From Oxyruncus cristatus (Eukaryota; Chordata; Aves; Passeriformes; Cotingidae), in NCBI GenBank assembly GCA_013399855.1, contig VXAY01007012.1, forward strand, positions 126,533 to 190,532: DNA of 64,000 bases, in the 5' to 3' direction. Numbering within the stretch: the first letter of the stretch is position 1; each line of letters opens with the position of its first letter. Below the pieces are notes generated by a model. That model made no database searches and was not told the DNA's origin. It was given only the letters and a program-made list of their open reading frames with translations. A program made the position numbers and the translations under genes. Of this stretch, positions 12,108-23,005 are shown piece by piece.

Positions 12108-12772
12108 AGGACATCAGGTTTTGGAGCTCAGACCTGCACTTATCTGTGAAGAACCATCAAAGACATGGTCTTGTAATTCCAGTTGACCAAAAATTGGTCC
12201 CATCTACTCCCTGCAAACCCTTCAGAGAGCAACGTGGACCCTCTTCCAGGACCTCTCTGCTGCTGGTGGCCCTTGCCTCGGACCATGCAGCATCCTGGAG
12301 ATACAGCTCCAGACATTCTGAGGAATACATTGACGTGTTTTGTTGGAAAAGCTCTGAGCACCTGAAATCCAAATTATGTCCTCAGAACATTGCAGTTCAG
12401 CTAAATACCTCCTTTCTTGCCCTTTCTTGGATTACCCAGTATTGCCTCCTTAGGTCCCTTCTCTGGTGGAATAGGCACTCCTTAGATGGACCAGGAAATC
12501 ATTCACAATCCAGTTCGCACGGGAGGTCAAAGTTTCCAGACAAAGAGTGTTCTTCTGGCTTGCTTGAGATGAATCCAACCATGCAATACTCCCAGAAGGA
12601 GCAGACAGCTGGTCTGCAGGAAATACCTCTGCCAGGGCGAACGGACTCGCTGTGTCTGGACAGCAGCAGCATTTCTCTTTCAAGGGAGATCCAACAGTTC
12701 AAGCTCAAGGTTCATCAGAGGTTAACAGAACACTGTCAAGAAGGGATTGTTAATTTTAGAAATCTAGGTTAG
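12108..12772 (+). other. Second long open frame of unknown status (221 codons)
   Basis: The frame is open from the codon after a TAA at about 12105 to a TAG at 12770-12772, on the same strand and 300 bp after the previous long frame. The opposite strand is also unusually open, so a low-stop composition explains part of it. Its translation is serine-, glutamine- and leucine-rich with no recognised domain. There is no good ATG near the 5' end. Confidence 0.15.
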
Positions 12773-12970
12773 GCCAGTGTTATTTGTTCCAGACTAATAA
12801 GGCTGGGAAGGAGATGTGGTATCTGGAACACCCCAGGTCTCAGTTATGGAGAGGAGAAGGGTAATGAGGGATAGGGGAGAAGCCCTCGGTCTGTTATCCA
12901 GAGGTGACTGGAGCAGTTTAATGGCTAAAAAGCATAATTTTAAAGCACTGTGGGACTGAAACTATTATTT

Positions 12971-13107
12971 CACAGGATATTCTGAGTTGGAAGGGACCCA
13001 CAAGGATGATTAAGTCCAACTCTTAGGTGAGTGGCCCATACAGGGATCAAACCTACAACCTTGCTGTTATTAGCACCGTGCTCTAACCAACTGAGTTAAT
13101 CTCAGGA
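12971..13107 (-). mobile_element. tRNA-Ile-derived SINE with CR1 tail (TguSINE1-like)
   Basis: Read on the minus strand, a tRNA-Ile(AAU)-like head of about 74 nt (13105 to 13032) is joined directly to a CR1-type 3' tail (13031 to 12971: AGTTGGACTTAATCATCCTT, then GGGTCCCTTCCAACTCAG). The head keeps a near-intact A box (TTAACTCAGTTGGTTAGAGC, one base off the tRNA), the AAT anticodon in GCTAATAACA, and a B box with GGTTTGATCC. This layout, a tRNA-Ile head plus CR1 tail with almost no body, is that of SINEs described from early passerine evolution that borrowed CR1 enzymes to move. The CCA-side stem continues straight into the tail, so it is not a tRNA gene. Confidence 0.88.
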
Positions 13108-13670
13108 TGGTATTTGAAATGCCTCCAAGAAACCTTTAAGCCACTGCTGATAAAAACATAGCGATGGTACAAGGAGTACAGGAGAAGTGAATAACGAAAA
13201 AGGGCAAATTATGGTCTGAATAATTTGACAGGGACCTGAACCAACAGGATGTTACCCTCTGCTCAAAAATAGATGATGGACAAGGAGGGGCATAGGTATT
13301 CTGCCAAAAAAAGGGTGTAACAAGGTCTGAAAGATAGAAGTGGAAGCTAAACAAACATAGACTGGAACAAATGAGAGTAATTAAATATTGGAACAACACA
13401 TTTTACCACCAGCCACTGTCAAATCTGGACTGATCTCTGCTGCAAAGTCAGGATCTAGTGAGATTAAAGCAAGAATAACTTCAGAGAAGTCCCTTGGCCT
13501 TTAGCAGTTGATAGGTCAAACGAGATGACAAAATAAGCCCTCTTGGGTTTAAAAATTGCTGAGCTGATGGTCTCACCAAGACGTTAACGGTTTGAGGCAT
13601 TTGATGAGCCACACAGCCACCGTGAAACGGATTAAATGCCTTTTTTTTTTTTTTTCCTTAAGACAGCATA
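13108..13670. other. Unique non-coding sequence
   Basis: Nothing recognised apart from a T15 run at 13641-13655. Confidence 0.4.
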
Positions 13671-13671
13671 T

Positions 13672-13770
13672 AATTAACTTATGGAATGTGTTGCCATGGG
13701 ATGTCAGAGGAGCAAGTATCTGGGATTCATGTTAAGTACTACACACCTATTTGTATAACCACCCGGTTAA
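13672..13770 (+). mobile_element. Possible ancient L3/CR1-like LINE remnant
   Basis: ACTTATGGAATGTGTTGCCA followed by TGGGATGTCAGAGGAGC resembles the conserved block near the end of L3-type (ancient CR1 clade) ORF2, where the protein reads like a 'W-N-x-L-P' segment. Divergence is high and the edges are guesses. Confidence 0.35.
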
Positions 13771-15415
13771 ACGGTGATGCAGACAAATTTCCCTGTATCA
13801 GAGCGTTCGATTAGGTAAACTTAATTTGGTTCTCTTTTTAAGTATTAATTATTTTCTTCTTGATGGACAGAGAATATCTGGTTCCCATGGCTCTGCTGGG
13901 AGATGATAATTGCTAATTTCTGTTTCACCATGCCAGATGTTATTGCGATTTTCACAGCTTCATTTAGAGGCTGTTTCTCTGCTCCAAATGGTTTGGTCTC
14001 CAAGGAGGATTCCTCAGGCCAAAGGTACAGAGCAAACATTTTTGAAAGAATCGTTTCCTTGAAAATGTTTCTGTTCCATTATACAGAATAAATGTTGACC
14101 CGGTACATGAAATGTATCTGGATTCAAGACGAGAGCTAACCTGCAACTGCTAAAACTATTCAGAATTATCAAAATTTCAGGTTCAATCAGGCTATTGCAA
14201 AAAAAAAAGTTGCCAACAATTAAACAGGCTTGCATGTTTACCTTTGCTCTGGGTCCTAATTTCTTCTTAGCTATTGAAGGACAACTTGCTTATGTAGTGG
14301 TGATTACAGCTCTCGGAACAATCTGCTTTAAACAGAAATCACCATATAATATTAATTATAGGCTTGTTCCTACCACCTCATAATCAAAGCCCTGGGAGAA
14401 TCTGTATTGTGAAGCATGTATCTTATATTTAAAAGGTATTTAATTTGAATATTAGCATGGCTGTGTTTTAGAGAAGGCCCTTGCTTAATATTTCCTAGTA
14501 ACATCTTGCACAATAAAATTTGAAAGCCTCTCCCTCCTTTTTGGAGTTATTTACCCTCAGTTATTTTCTGTCAGACTCATTCATGGTCTGAACACCTATT
14601 TCACACTGCACCCACTATTAGAAATGAAATAAAATAAAATAATTTAAAAAAGACATTCAAGCAGGCTTTTATCTACCTAAATAAAATTATTCATTTTTTT
14701 TAATCAGGAAAGGTATGAGAATGACACATTTTTTTTCCTTGAAAAGTATTTATGTTAAGAATTGCTTGATTTTTAAAAGATACTTCCAAATTGAACATTT
14801 TCTTTTGAACTGCTATTTCAAAGCATTCACATTAGGGAGTTTTGCAGGGTTTTGGGGTTTGGGGTTTTTTTTGGGGGGGTGGTTGATTTATCAGGGGGGT
14901 TTGTCACATTTGAGAAAATGGAACTTTCTTGTAGTGAAAAAGTTCTTTCCTAGTAGGAATACACAGTAATTTTTTTTCAATATTTCCTAAGTAGAAATTC
15001 CAGTAAGATTATTTTTAGAAGCAGTGACACTTTTTTTTTTTTCTTACACATGGTACAGAACTCCTGACATTGTGTTTCTCAGTGAAACAGTGCATGGCAG
15101 CACTGACAGGTTTTCTGTTTTGGGCACATATATCTGGGCTGCGTGCGTGGCCACTTTGACGTGGGGTCTATGTGCCCACTTGCTTCGACTTCTCTCTCAG
15201 TGAATATCCTCCAGGAAAGATCTTCCTCTTCAACACACCTTGAAAGGTCTGAAATTTCGTTTCAGATTTGGTGAAATCTCATTCCAAGTGTCTCCCCACT
15301 TTTTTCTGCATCTGAAACAGAAACTTTACAGGGCGGGAAAGTGCTACCACCTTATTCTGGTCCCCTATCACTTAAAGATTGGTGCAGCTCCATCATCTTC
15401 ATCACAGTGATTTTT
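13771..15415. other. Gene-free unique sequence
   Basis: AT-rich, no exon recognised. T/G homopolymer stretches occur at 14845-14885 (TTTGGGG-type) and 15031-15042. The interval 13850-14050 is less AT-rich and might be conserved non-coding DNA, without firm evidence. Confidence 0.4.
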
Positions 15416-15535
15416 AGTGGACACCTTCCACTAGAAGGGACACCTTCCACTAGACCAGGCCCAATCCAGTCTGGCTTTGAATGCTTTCAGGGATGGGGCA
15501 TCCACAGCTTTTCTGGACAACCTGTTCCAGTGTCA
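15416..15535 (-). mobile_element. CR1 LINE fragment with internal 19-bp duplication
   Basis: The plus strand carries the CR1 complement GGACACCTTCCACTAGACCA, ATCCAGTCTGGCTTTGAATG and GGGATGGGGCATCCACAGCT, ending at CAACCTGTTCCAGTG. The GGACACCTTCCACTAGA block is present twice in tandem (15419-15436 and 15438-15454). The 3'-most tail with the octamers is missing or eroded. Confidence 0.85.
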
Positions 15536-17999
15536 AGTAATGTCGATTAATCATACAAATAATGACTACGACGTAGCTGGGGTGTGAATTTTCAACACAT
15601 CAGCTACACCCTAAGCACTGCCTGCAATGAAGACAGAAAAACTGTGGAGCAACTAAACCCAATATAAAGCAGGGATGAGATACCTTGTGTGTATAAGATA
15701 TGTACATGGGCAGTAAAATATGCTCATTTCAGTGTTCAGGTACTGTAGAAGAATGATACACAGTGGATTTGTGTTCCCACTGCTTCTCTGAGAGCCTGTA
15801 CTCTGAGTCTGCCCCAATGAAACACTGGATATTCCTGGGCAAAACAGAATACTCAGGAGTTCAAAACAAATTAAATGTTTCTAAATACAAAAAGACCAAT
15901 AATAAAATATGATAGTACTTTATAAATTATCACAACGGGTAAAATTTAGTGATTCAAACATTGTTTGCTTAAAACATTATTTACCAGGATAACAGACTCC
16001 AAAATCTTTTCTCTAGTCTAATTTCAGCTTGCCCTGAGAGTAAGAAGCAATCTTGCTGCCAGTATCAAAATCCTGCTGCAACAAAAAGGTGCTTGATGCA
16101 TGCCAAGATGTGATTATCCATAGGAAGGAGAGATCCTGTAGCTGTGGTCGTGCTGGGGCAGTGTGCTGACTCAACAAAACGTCCCCTGCGAATTTGACAG
16201 CTGCATGGTTTGCAGTTTTGGAAATCCAAGCATCTTTCTGGGTATTAGTCTGGAGGCTGTGGACAAGAAAGAAGCTGCAGAGCAGTGGATGAGGGATTAG
16301 CAAGTGTGCAGAGGTCACGGTATTAAACAATATGTGGACTTCACAATTTAGGTCCTGCTCTCGTAAACAGGGTTAGGAGTTGACCAGAGCTGTTTTCCTC
16401 AATCTAAGGATGTCCTGGGGTCAGTGTAGCAAATAGTGTTTGCTAGCTGACAGCAGGATCCCGTGAGCAGAAATTTGTTTTGTAAATACATCTGTGTCAG
16501 GGGCAGGTTACAAAAGAGTGCATAATATAAAAGCAGACAGAGGTGGTGAGAACAGGCAGACATGATCCAGGTCATTTGTTCTATGGAACTGAGATTTAGG
16601 GAGAGGAAAGTAGGTCTAATACTCTCTCTTTCCCTGCTCATTCCTCACTGTGGATTAATTTAAGTTGTAGGCAGGACAGCTTTCTAGCTGAAGAAGTTTG
16701 AGGAGTTTTCTACTGGGTTTTGGAGCAGGCTGCTGTGACTGCCGCTGAAAGACAGAGTATGTGAGTGCTCCCAGTGCACTTCAGGGCAAAATAGTGGTGT
16801 TTTAAGCAAAGCCATCTGGGAGCTCAAGTTCCATCTGTTTCTGCTGTGATGCTGCTCCTACTGTCACAGAGAGAGGACTGAAGCACAAAGGGTTTCCACT
16901 TGTCATCATGTCACTACTGTTTAATACAGGAACAAGCAAAATGAAGCAGCTTTACACTTTGCCATTGCTGAAGGTTGCCAGGTGTGAGGAGTTCTGACTC
17001 ACAATTCAAGTGAAATTTATCTGCATCCAATAAGACAAACACACCCTACACAAGCTGGTCCCCTTCAGTTCCCTTCCTGGTTAACTCTGAAATAACTGAT
17101 TTCTTTGAGACCTTTACTTCTGTATAAGATGAAACACATCACTGACATTTCAACATCTGGCCAGTGGTTATGAAAGGAATCCAGCCAGCCACATCCTAGC
17201 TGGATTGCAGGCATCTCTATGTGTCCCTTCTTTCACCCTCTCCCCGGTGTGCTGCTGAGCAGCTTGGATAGTATGAGTGCAGAAGTGTAGCAACACAGCA
17301 GAGCAAATGCAAAACCCCCTGAAAGCTTTTCCTTCTCCAACCAATTTATTGTAACCTGCATCCCTTTGCTGACCGAGCTGGATTAAGTCTCCATGACGGG
17401 AAGTCAGGAATGTAGATTTATTCAGACTCGCTGAAGTGGTGGCACACGTCCCAAGGAAGACAAATGGCCTTTTGTGAGATAATTTGCTAACACTGTTCCA
17501 CCCTAACATGCATCTGTCCTGTTATCGCATGACTAATATGGACATAACCCTGCACACTTTTTATCTGACATGCATGTATATGTCATCCTGATTTGTGTCT
17601 CGCTTGGTTGGCTGAAGAAGCCCATGGACTTGTGCCCAAGCAAAACTTGTTGAACTGAGATCAAAATCTGGTGAGTGTTTTTAATTCACTGCTCGTGCCT
17701 ATTTGCAAGGAGTGGCCTTGTTTCAGAGGAACATTTGCAGAAAGGCTGGTTTTCATTCGGTCGTTTCTTTAACCATATGTAGAAGAACATTCACTGTCAA
17801 CATCACAGTGATTTCTGTTAGTCACATTATTTTTTTGGTTGAAAGGGTGGTGGGCATCTGATCAGGAAGAAACCTGCCCTGTGAGTAATCCCACACGATG
17901 AGTAATGAATAGCGGATGAATCTTGTTCTTTCACAGCATTTTAATGAATGCTGTAAAATTCTGCAGCATTTAATGACTAACTTGATGTAAATAATTATC
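15536..17999. other. Gene-free unique sequence
   Basis: No recognisable exon or recent repeat. Two minus-strand frames of about 105-113 codons (16013-16330 and 17168-17509) lack splice context and family resemblance. Confidence 0.45.
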
Positions 18000-18085
18000 T
18001 GATGTAAATAGCATTATTGCTCATCCTGCAGATAGGGAAATGGAGGTACAGGGCAAGTCAGTGTTTCTGGAGGAGGAGTCCTGGA
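18000..18085 (+). mobile_element. MIR SINE remnant
   Basis: GCATTATTGCTCATCCTGCA then GATAGGGAAATGGAGGTACA and GGGCAAGTCAG follow the MIR core order (ATTATTATCCCCATTTTACAGATGAGGAAACTGAGGC...). The match covers about 60 bp with the divergence expected of an element more than 100 million years old. It is preceded by a small duplication of TGATGTAAATA. Confidence 0.55.
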
Positions 18086-19493
18086 TCCCAACTCAGCAAA
18101 ACTTAAACAGAAGGCAAAGAGCCTTTCCCATTTCTGTACTGAGAGGTCATTCAGGAGATTTAATTCCACCTGTGCCTCTTCTGCAGGTTTCCTGTGTGCA
18201 TTCATCTTCTTCCAGGGAATGGTAGGCAGGGATGTGGCCTTTACAAACCAATTGCTGAGCCTGTGAGTGAAAGTCAGACCCCTGGACTTGAATAACTCTT
18301 ACCATAAGCAGGACCTTCTCCTGCCTTGGCCACCGGTGTCAGTGGTTATGAGGAATATTTCCAAATAAATTTTGAGTTGAAACATATTGGTTTTGTTTTT
18401 TTCCAGAATATCCAACTTTCACAAAATCAGCCCCATTGAAAGCTGAACGTTCTTTCTAGCCCAGGCCTGAAAACTTTTGATTATGAATGTTTTGGACTTT
18501 CTCTTCATTCAAGCAGCACATATTGTGACCTCACTACGGTGAAATCCAGCCCCCAAAAGGCAATAATTAAAATTCCAATCAGTGGATAAACAACCAGCTC
18601 CAACTACATTCTGGACACAATTTCCAAAAGTACCTCCTTTCTTCAAAGCAAAACAAATCAAGAGAACCAACCACTTTTTAACAGTGTTTGTGTCTTACGG
18701 AGATGTATTTGGGTTGTTTGACGTTGCTTTGCTTGTTTATCCACACGATGAGAACAGGCAAATTCCTGCCAGTGTTGCAATACCACCTTCAGAGGATGTT
18801 GGTTTTCCTTTTACACCAGGATGACTCCACTCTTTCAGGATAGTTACTTTGCATTTACCCTGTTGGAGATGATGGCAAAGTTCTGTGCAGGAATCAGCCC
18901 TGTCTTTTGGTTTGTACAGCTGAAACTGCACAAACTCTCTCTTTTCCCAATTAAAAGGTAAAAGCTCTTAAACCATTAATGTCCTACGAAATACAGACAG
19001 AGACAAATTATCAGGAAGTGGATCCTTGACAAAAACGATGCAGCAGCTACTCAAAAGCAGTGATTTCTTCTGACCGTTTTAAAAAGGTAAATCCATCAGG
19101 TCTTTTTACAAAGTTTGGTAGAGAATAAATCCCGATTAAACACATGGCTTAGGAAGTACTCTCCTGCAGAGACCCATGCATCTCTGCTTTCCCTCAGCAA
19201 AGCTGAAGTCAGGTTAAAATTCTTCCTCTCTGCCATCTTCTTCGTCTATCACAACATGCTTTAATCAAAATAGAAGCTTTGAATACAATTATATGAAGTT
19301 GTAACTATTTCTCCCAGAAGAAAAAAAAACAAATCAAGTGTATCGTACTGTAATATTTTCATTTTTGTTTCAAAATAACTTTAAAATGGATTTATTTTAC
19401 ACAGTAATTGTTTTGAAGGGGAAAAAATATAAATACGAAACTGAAATTCAATGGTTTGATTGACCCAAGCCTTTTACCTTTATATCATTTCAG
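18086..19493. other. Gene-free unique sequence
   Basis: No exon or repeat recognised. The right edge is a pyrimidine-rich stretch ending in CAG that could serve as a splice acceptor. Confidence 0.4.
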
Positions 19494-19821
19494 TTCCTGG
19501 AAGAATCTGAGAGAAAAACCACTTTGTTGTGATACAGAACAAGGACTAATTTCCGAATGCTGGAATTCCTCTGAGAGTGGAAGCGGCGAGCGCAGGGCTA
19601 TGAATAGCTCTGATCACAGTTTTTCACCCATGGCCTCTGCAACTGGAATTGCAGTGAAAGTCGTAGAAACTATGTGGCAATTCAGTGCAGGATCACCCTC
19701 CTGCTGCCACACAGATTCCACTCTCGCGGTGATATCTGAATCTTCAAATGATCCTTCCTGTTTTCTGTGCTGTTCGCCTCCACAGTCTGCAATATCCACA
19801 TTCTCTAAGCATTCCCAGTGA
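19494..19821 (+). other. Exon-shaped interval with open frame, unknown transcript
   Basis: The interval is bounded by an acceptor-like CTTTATATCATTTCAG and by a near-perfect donor (GTAAGT at 19822-19827). One frame stays open for the whole 328 nt and ends in a TGA that abuts the donor exactly. Its translation is serine-rich with several cysteines and no recognised domain. A stop at the exon end fits either a last coding codon before a 3' UTR intron or a non-coding RNA exon. The pieces are individually good but there is no supporting neighbour. Confidence 0.25.
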
Positions 19822-22452
19822 GTAAGTACTCTGCCTACTTTTTAACAATAACACTGCAAATATTTCAATTATAATAACAATTTTTAATAAGGTGCCTTAA
19901 AAAATAAAAACTTTTAAAGCCACAGGTGGTTTTTCATTGTTGACTCCATAATGCATTTTTTTAGCATTGCAAATGCCTTTTTAACATTAAAATAAATATC
20001 TTAAACCCCCTTCTATATCTGCTTGTGTACCAGTTGAAGGAAAGAGGAAATCAAAGTTTGTCATTTTAAATATCCAGTTTATTTTAAGATCTAGTGTAGC
20101 TCAGGTGGGTTTTTCCTGGAAGAGGAAGTTTGATGCTTCCTCAGCAGTACAGACCCAAAGCAACCTTTCTAGTGGTCAGGAGACTTCATTCACCCTTAAA
20201 CAGGTGTAAGTCAAGAGTAAGTATAAAATAAAATCAAATCAGTGACATTATGGATTGAAAAACAACTAGTCCTGCTGAGTCTGCAGTACTGCACAATTTG
20301 GCAGCAGTGACTGTTTTGCCTACTGATGCAGAAATTTGTTAACAAGGCTGAGCCTGAGTAGAAGTGCTTATTTTTGACATACCATAAATCAGACAGCAAG
20401 TCCTTCCAAACAACATCCACACCTTCCAGTTACTCTGAACTACAAGGTGACATGGGAATTTTCACCATTCATGATAAATCATTCCAGGAAGACAGTAAAA
20501 GTGCTGAGATGGGGGAGCAGGGGAGGAAAATGACAATTAATAGCTGGATTACTGTGAAATAAGTACTTTTAGTGGGTTGTCTTTGAAGTAGTGAAGAGGC
20601 TCAGATGTAGAGAAGTGGATTTAATTGCAATGCATGGATTAAGGTAGACATGGAGAACACATTTGCTCTATGTAGAGTAACTTCTCTTGGTTAATTTCTG
20701 GTGTATTTTCATTTTTGTTTAATTTTTGGCTCTTCCACATGTACATATACGCATATTCGTATATATACATATATATATGTACACATACACATATACAAAT
20801 ACACACAAACATTATACAGATATTTTTCCTTGATGCTTTTAGAAACTAAGAGCAAAATGTTTCTTGGAGAACTTCGGAGCATCTGGGACACAAATTTACT
20901 CTCTGACCCATCTGAATTACTGTAAATTAACACATGATGTAAACAAACAGAGCTGATGTTCGTATTCTGGTCATCAGGTCTCTACCGTTCTGACCAAGTA
21001 ACAGGCCTAAGATTCCAGCTTTCTGTGGGAGTAAATTCACTTTCCATGTTTTCAGATGTCAACATCCCACCTCCTCTTCCTGAGATCCCTTGATAGGCAA
21101 GAGATATGGCTGATACAAACTTTTCTACATGTTTATTTTCTGATAAGGTGAACTTTGCCCTAAAAGTGCCTGTTTTCCTCCACCAGTCACAGAGGAAATG
21201 TAGCCCAGACACAGATTATGGCTACTGATGATATGCAGATCACAGATACATATCCACAGATACATTCCCGACTGATTCCCATCTGGCTGCCACTGCTGAA
21301 GCTACACGGTGGCCAGTTGTCCTCCAGGCTCCATAGCTGATGATTAGCTTTCTGAGGTAGAAAAAAGTGAGGGTTAGGTGTTTGGATACCACAGCCTGGT
21401 AGCCCTACCCAGGAAGTCAAACCCCTCTGACTCCAGGCTATGAAACAGCAGAACAGGCAACTTGGTTGCTTCTGTGAACAACAACATCTGCCAGACAGGT
21501 GAGGCACAGGACAGGGAATGAGGACGGAGGCAATGTCATCAGTCTTACCAAAATCCAAAAAGACTGTGAGTCATAACCCATTTTAGGAAGTAAAACTGCT
21601 CTTGATGGGATCTAGGGTAGTTTTTGAGTTACTGCAAGCTGATAGTGGGAATCCACTACCATTTCCAACCTGCTGAAGGTTCAGACAGGTGGAAAGTCAT
21701 CTTAGACCACCTATCTGATCAATTGTCATGTTCTTGGCCTGGTGTGATGCAACCACTAAAGCTCAAGAAAATCAGCAGTGAAAAGTGCTTGGTGCCATTT
21801 CGGCTTATGTACCTGTGCAGCATCTTGAAGAGCAGGATGTGAACTCCAGCTTAGGGGAGAATGGGTGGAGGGAAGAAGCCTGTTGGTATATTTGGTTATG
21901 ATATTTTGCAAAAGGCACATGTCTGAAAGCTGCTGGCAGTGTTCATTCTGCTTTAATAAGTACCTCGGGGTGCAGAAGATGCAGAACACAGGGTATGACC
22001 ATAGGCAGCTTCAGCTCTGACAACATTTCTTTGTGTGGGAAATTCCCCTGGTTTTGTGTTTTGAACATAAAACAAAAGGATAAATTACTCTTGGGGAGGG
22101 TTATTGTCTTTTGGCAGAATTTATTAAGCCCTCTGAAGCAAAGGTCTTTCCCTGCAGGCCTTTCTAACTTTGGAGTGAGTGGGAGTGAGTTACAGCCATG
22201 TGCAATAGAAAGTAGTTGAAGGAATGTAAGAGAAGAGGCAGCAACTTTTATCTTCACTCAACTCATAAAACAAATATGATATAGTAATCTGGAAAACCTG
22301 ATTAAGGACTTCTGTACTCCTTACCCCTATCACACTTTGCAAGGTCTGTTCCTCTATTGCCTTGTCTCTCAGTTAAAACCATTTACCTGATTCATTCAAT
22401 GACTGTGTGAGAGTGACCACCCTCAATTCATACCAAGTACATGGTTTGATTT
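19822..22452. other. Gene-free unique sequence with TA/CA-rich patch
   Basis: No gene recognised. A 120-codon minus-strand frame at 21187-21558 shows no family resemblance or splice context. An AC/AT-rich purine-pyrimidine alternation lies at 20740-20810. Confidence 0.4.
20740..20810. repeat. Degenerate (TA)n/(CA)n microsatellite
   Basis: Alternating TATATACATATATATATG and ACACATACACATATACAA units, alternating purine-pyrimidine throughout. Confidence 0.75.
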
Positions 22453-22490
22453 CATCAGGTCATCACAGTGACATCAGGTCATCACAATGG
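22453..22490. repeat. Tandem 19-bp duplication
   Basis: CATCAGGTCATCACAGTGA is followed at once by CATCAGGTCATCACAATGG; 17 of 19 positions agree. Each unit itself contains a CATCA repeat. Confidence 0.85.
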
Positions 22491-22564
22491 AGCCTCTTGT
22501 CCAAGGCAAAACATTAAATGGAGATCAAAATACATCAAAGTCTACTTAATCTCAGGTTTTCACC

Positions 22565-22600
22565 TTTTTTTTTTTTTTTTGCAAATGCAAAAAAAAAAAA
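22565..22600. repeat. T16/A12 inverted repeat
   Basis: T12-GCA (22569-22583) is followed by a 2-base spacer and TGC-A12 (22586-22600). This is a perfect 15-bp inverted repeat that could form a tight hairpin or cruciform. The centre, TTTGCAAATGCAAA, also resembles octamer-type sites. Confidence 0.85.
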
Positions 22601-22708
22601 GTATTATTTGACACATGCACGTTCCCACACACATATATGATGTGCACACACTCATTTATTATGTAAATTAAAATATATGTGTGCTGATACATAGATATAG
22701 ATATAGAA

Positions 22709-22840
22709 ATTCTCTGCCCAGAGAAGTTGTGGATGTCCCATCCCTGGAAGTGTTCAAGGCCAGGTTGGACAGGGTTTTGAATAAGCTGGTCTAGTGGAAG
22801 GTGTCCCTTCCCATGTCATTCTATGATTCTATGATTCCAC
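22709..22840 (+). mobile_element. CR1 LINE 3' end with internal deletion
   Basis: TCTCTGCCCAGAGAAGTTGT, GGATGTCCCATCCCTGGAAG, TTCAAGGCCAGGTTGGACAG and CTGGTCTAGTGGAAGGTGTC are diagnostic CR1 blocks in plus orientation, ending in ATTCTATGATTCTATGATTC. The segment between the GGTGTCCC block and the tail (the usual TTGGAACTAGATGATC part) is deleted. The element sits in AT-rich flanks with (GATATA) repeats on its left. Confidence 0.93.
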
Positions 22841-23005
22841 CATATCATATATGATTTTATGAATTAAGAATAAATGATATATTGTTATTTAATTATAAGT
22901 GTTATAATAATGTATTTATACTATATTGCATGTTATATTATGTGTATTGTAAACGTATAATGTATTTATTATATTTTATAATAATACATTGTTTATACAT
23001 GATTG
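22841..23005. repeat. AT-rich low-complexity region
   Basis: Almost only A and T with many TATTTATA/TTATAATA motifs; no gene. Confidence 0.8.

Noticed and set aside
13032..13105. A functional tRNA-Ile gene
   Set aside because: The acceptor stem is mismatched, the 3' side runs directly into a CR1 tail and there is no terminator. It is the head of a SINE.
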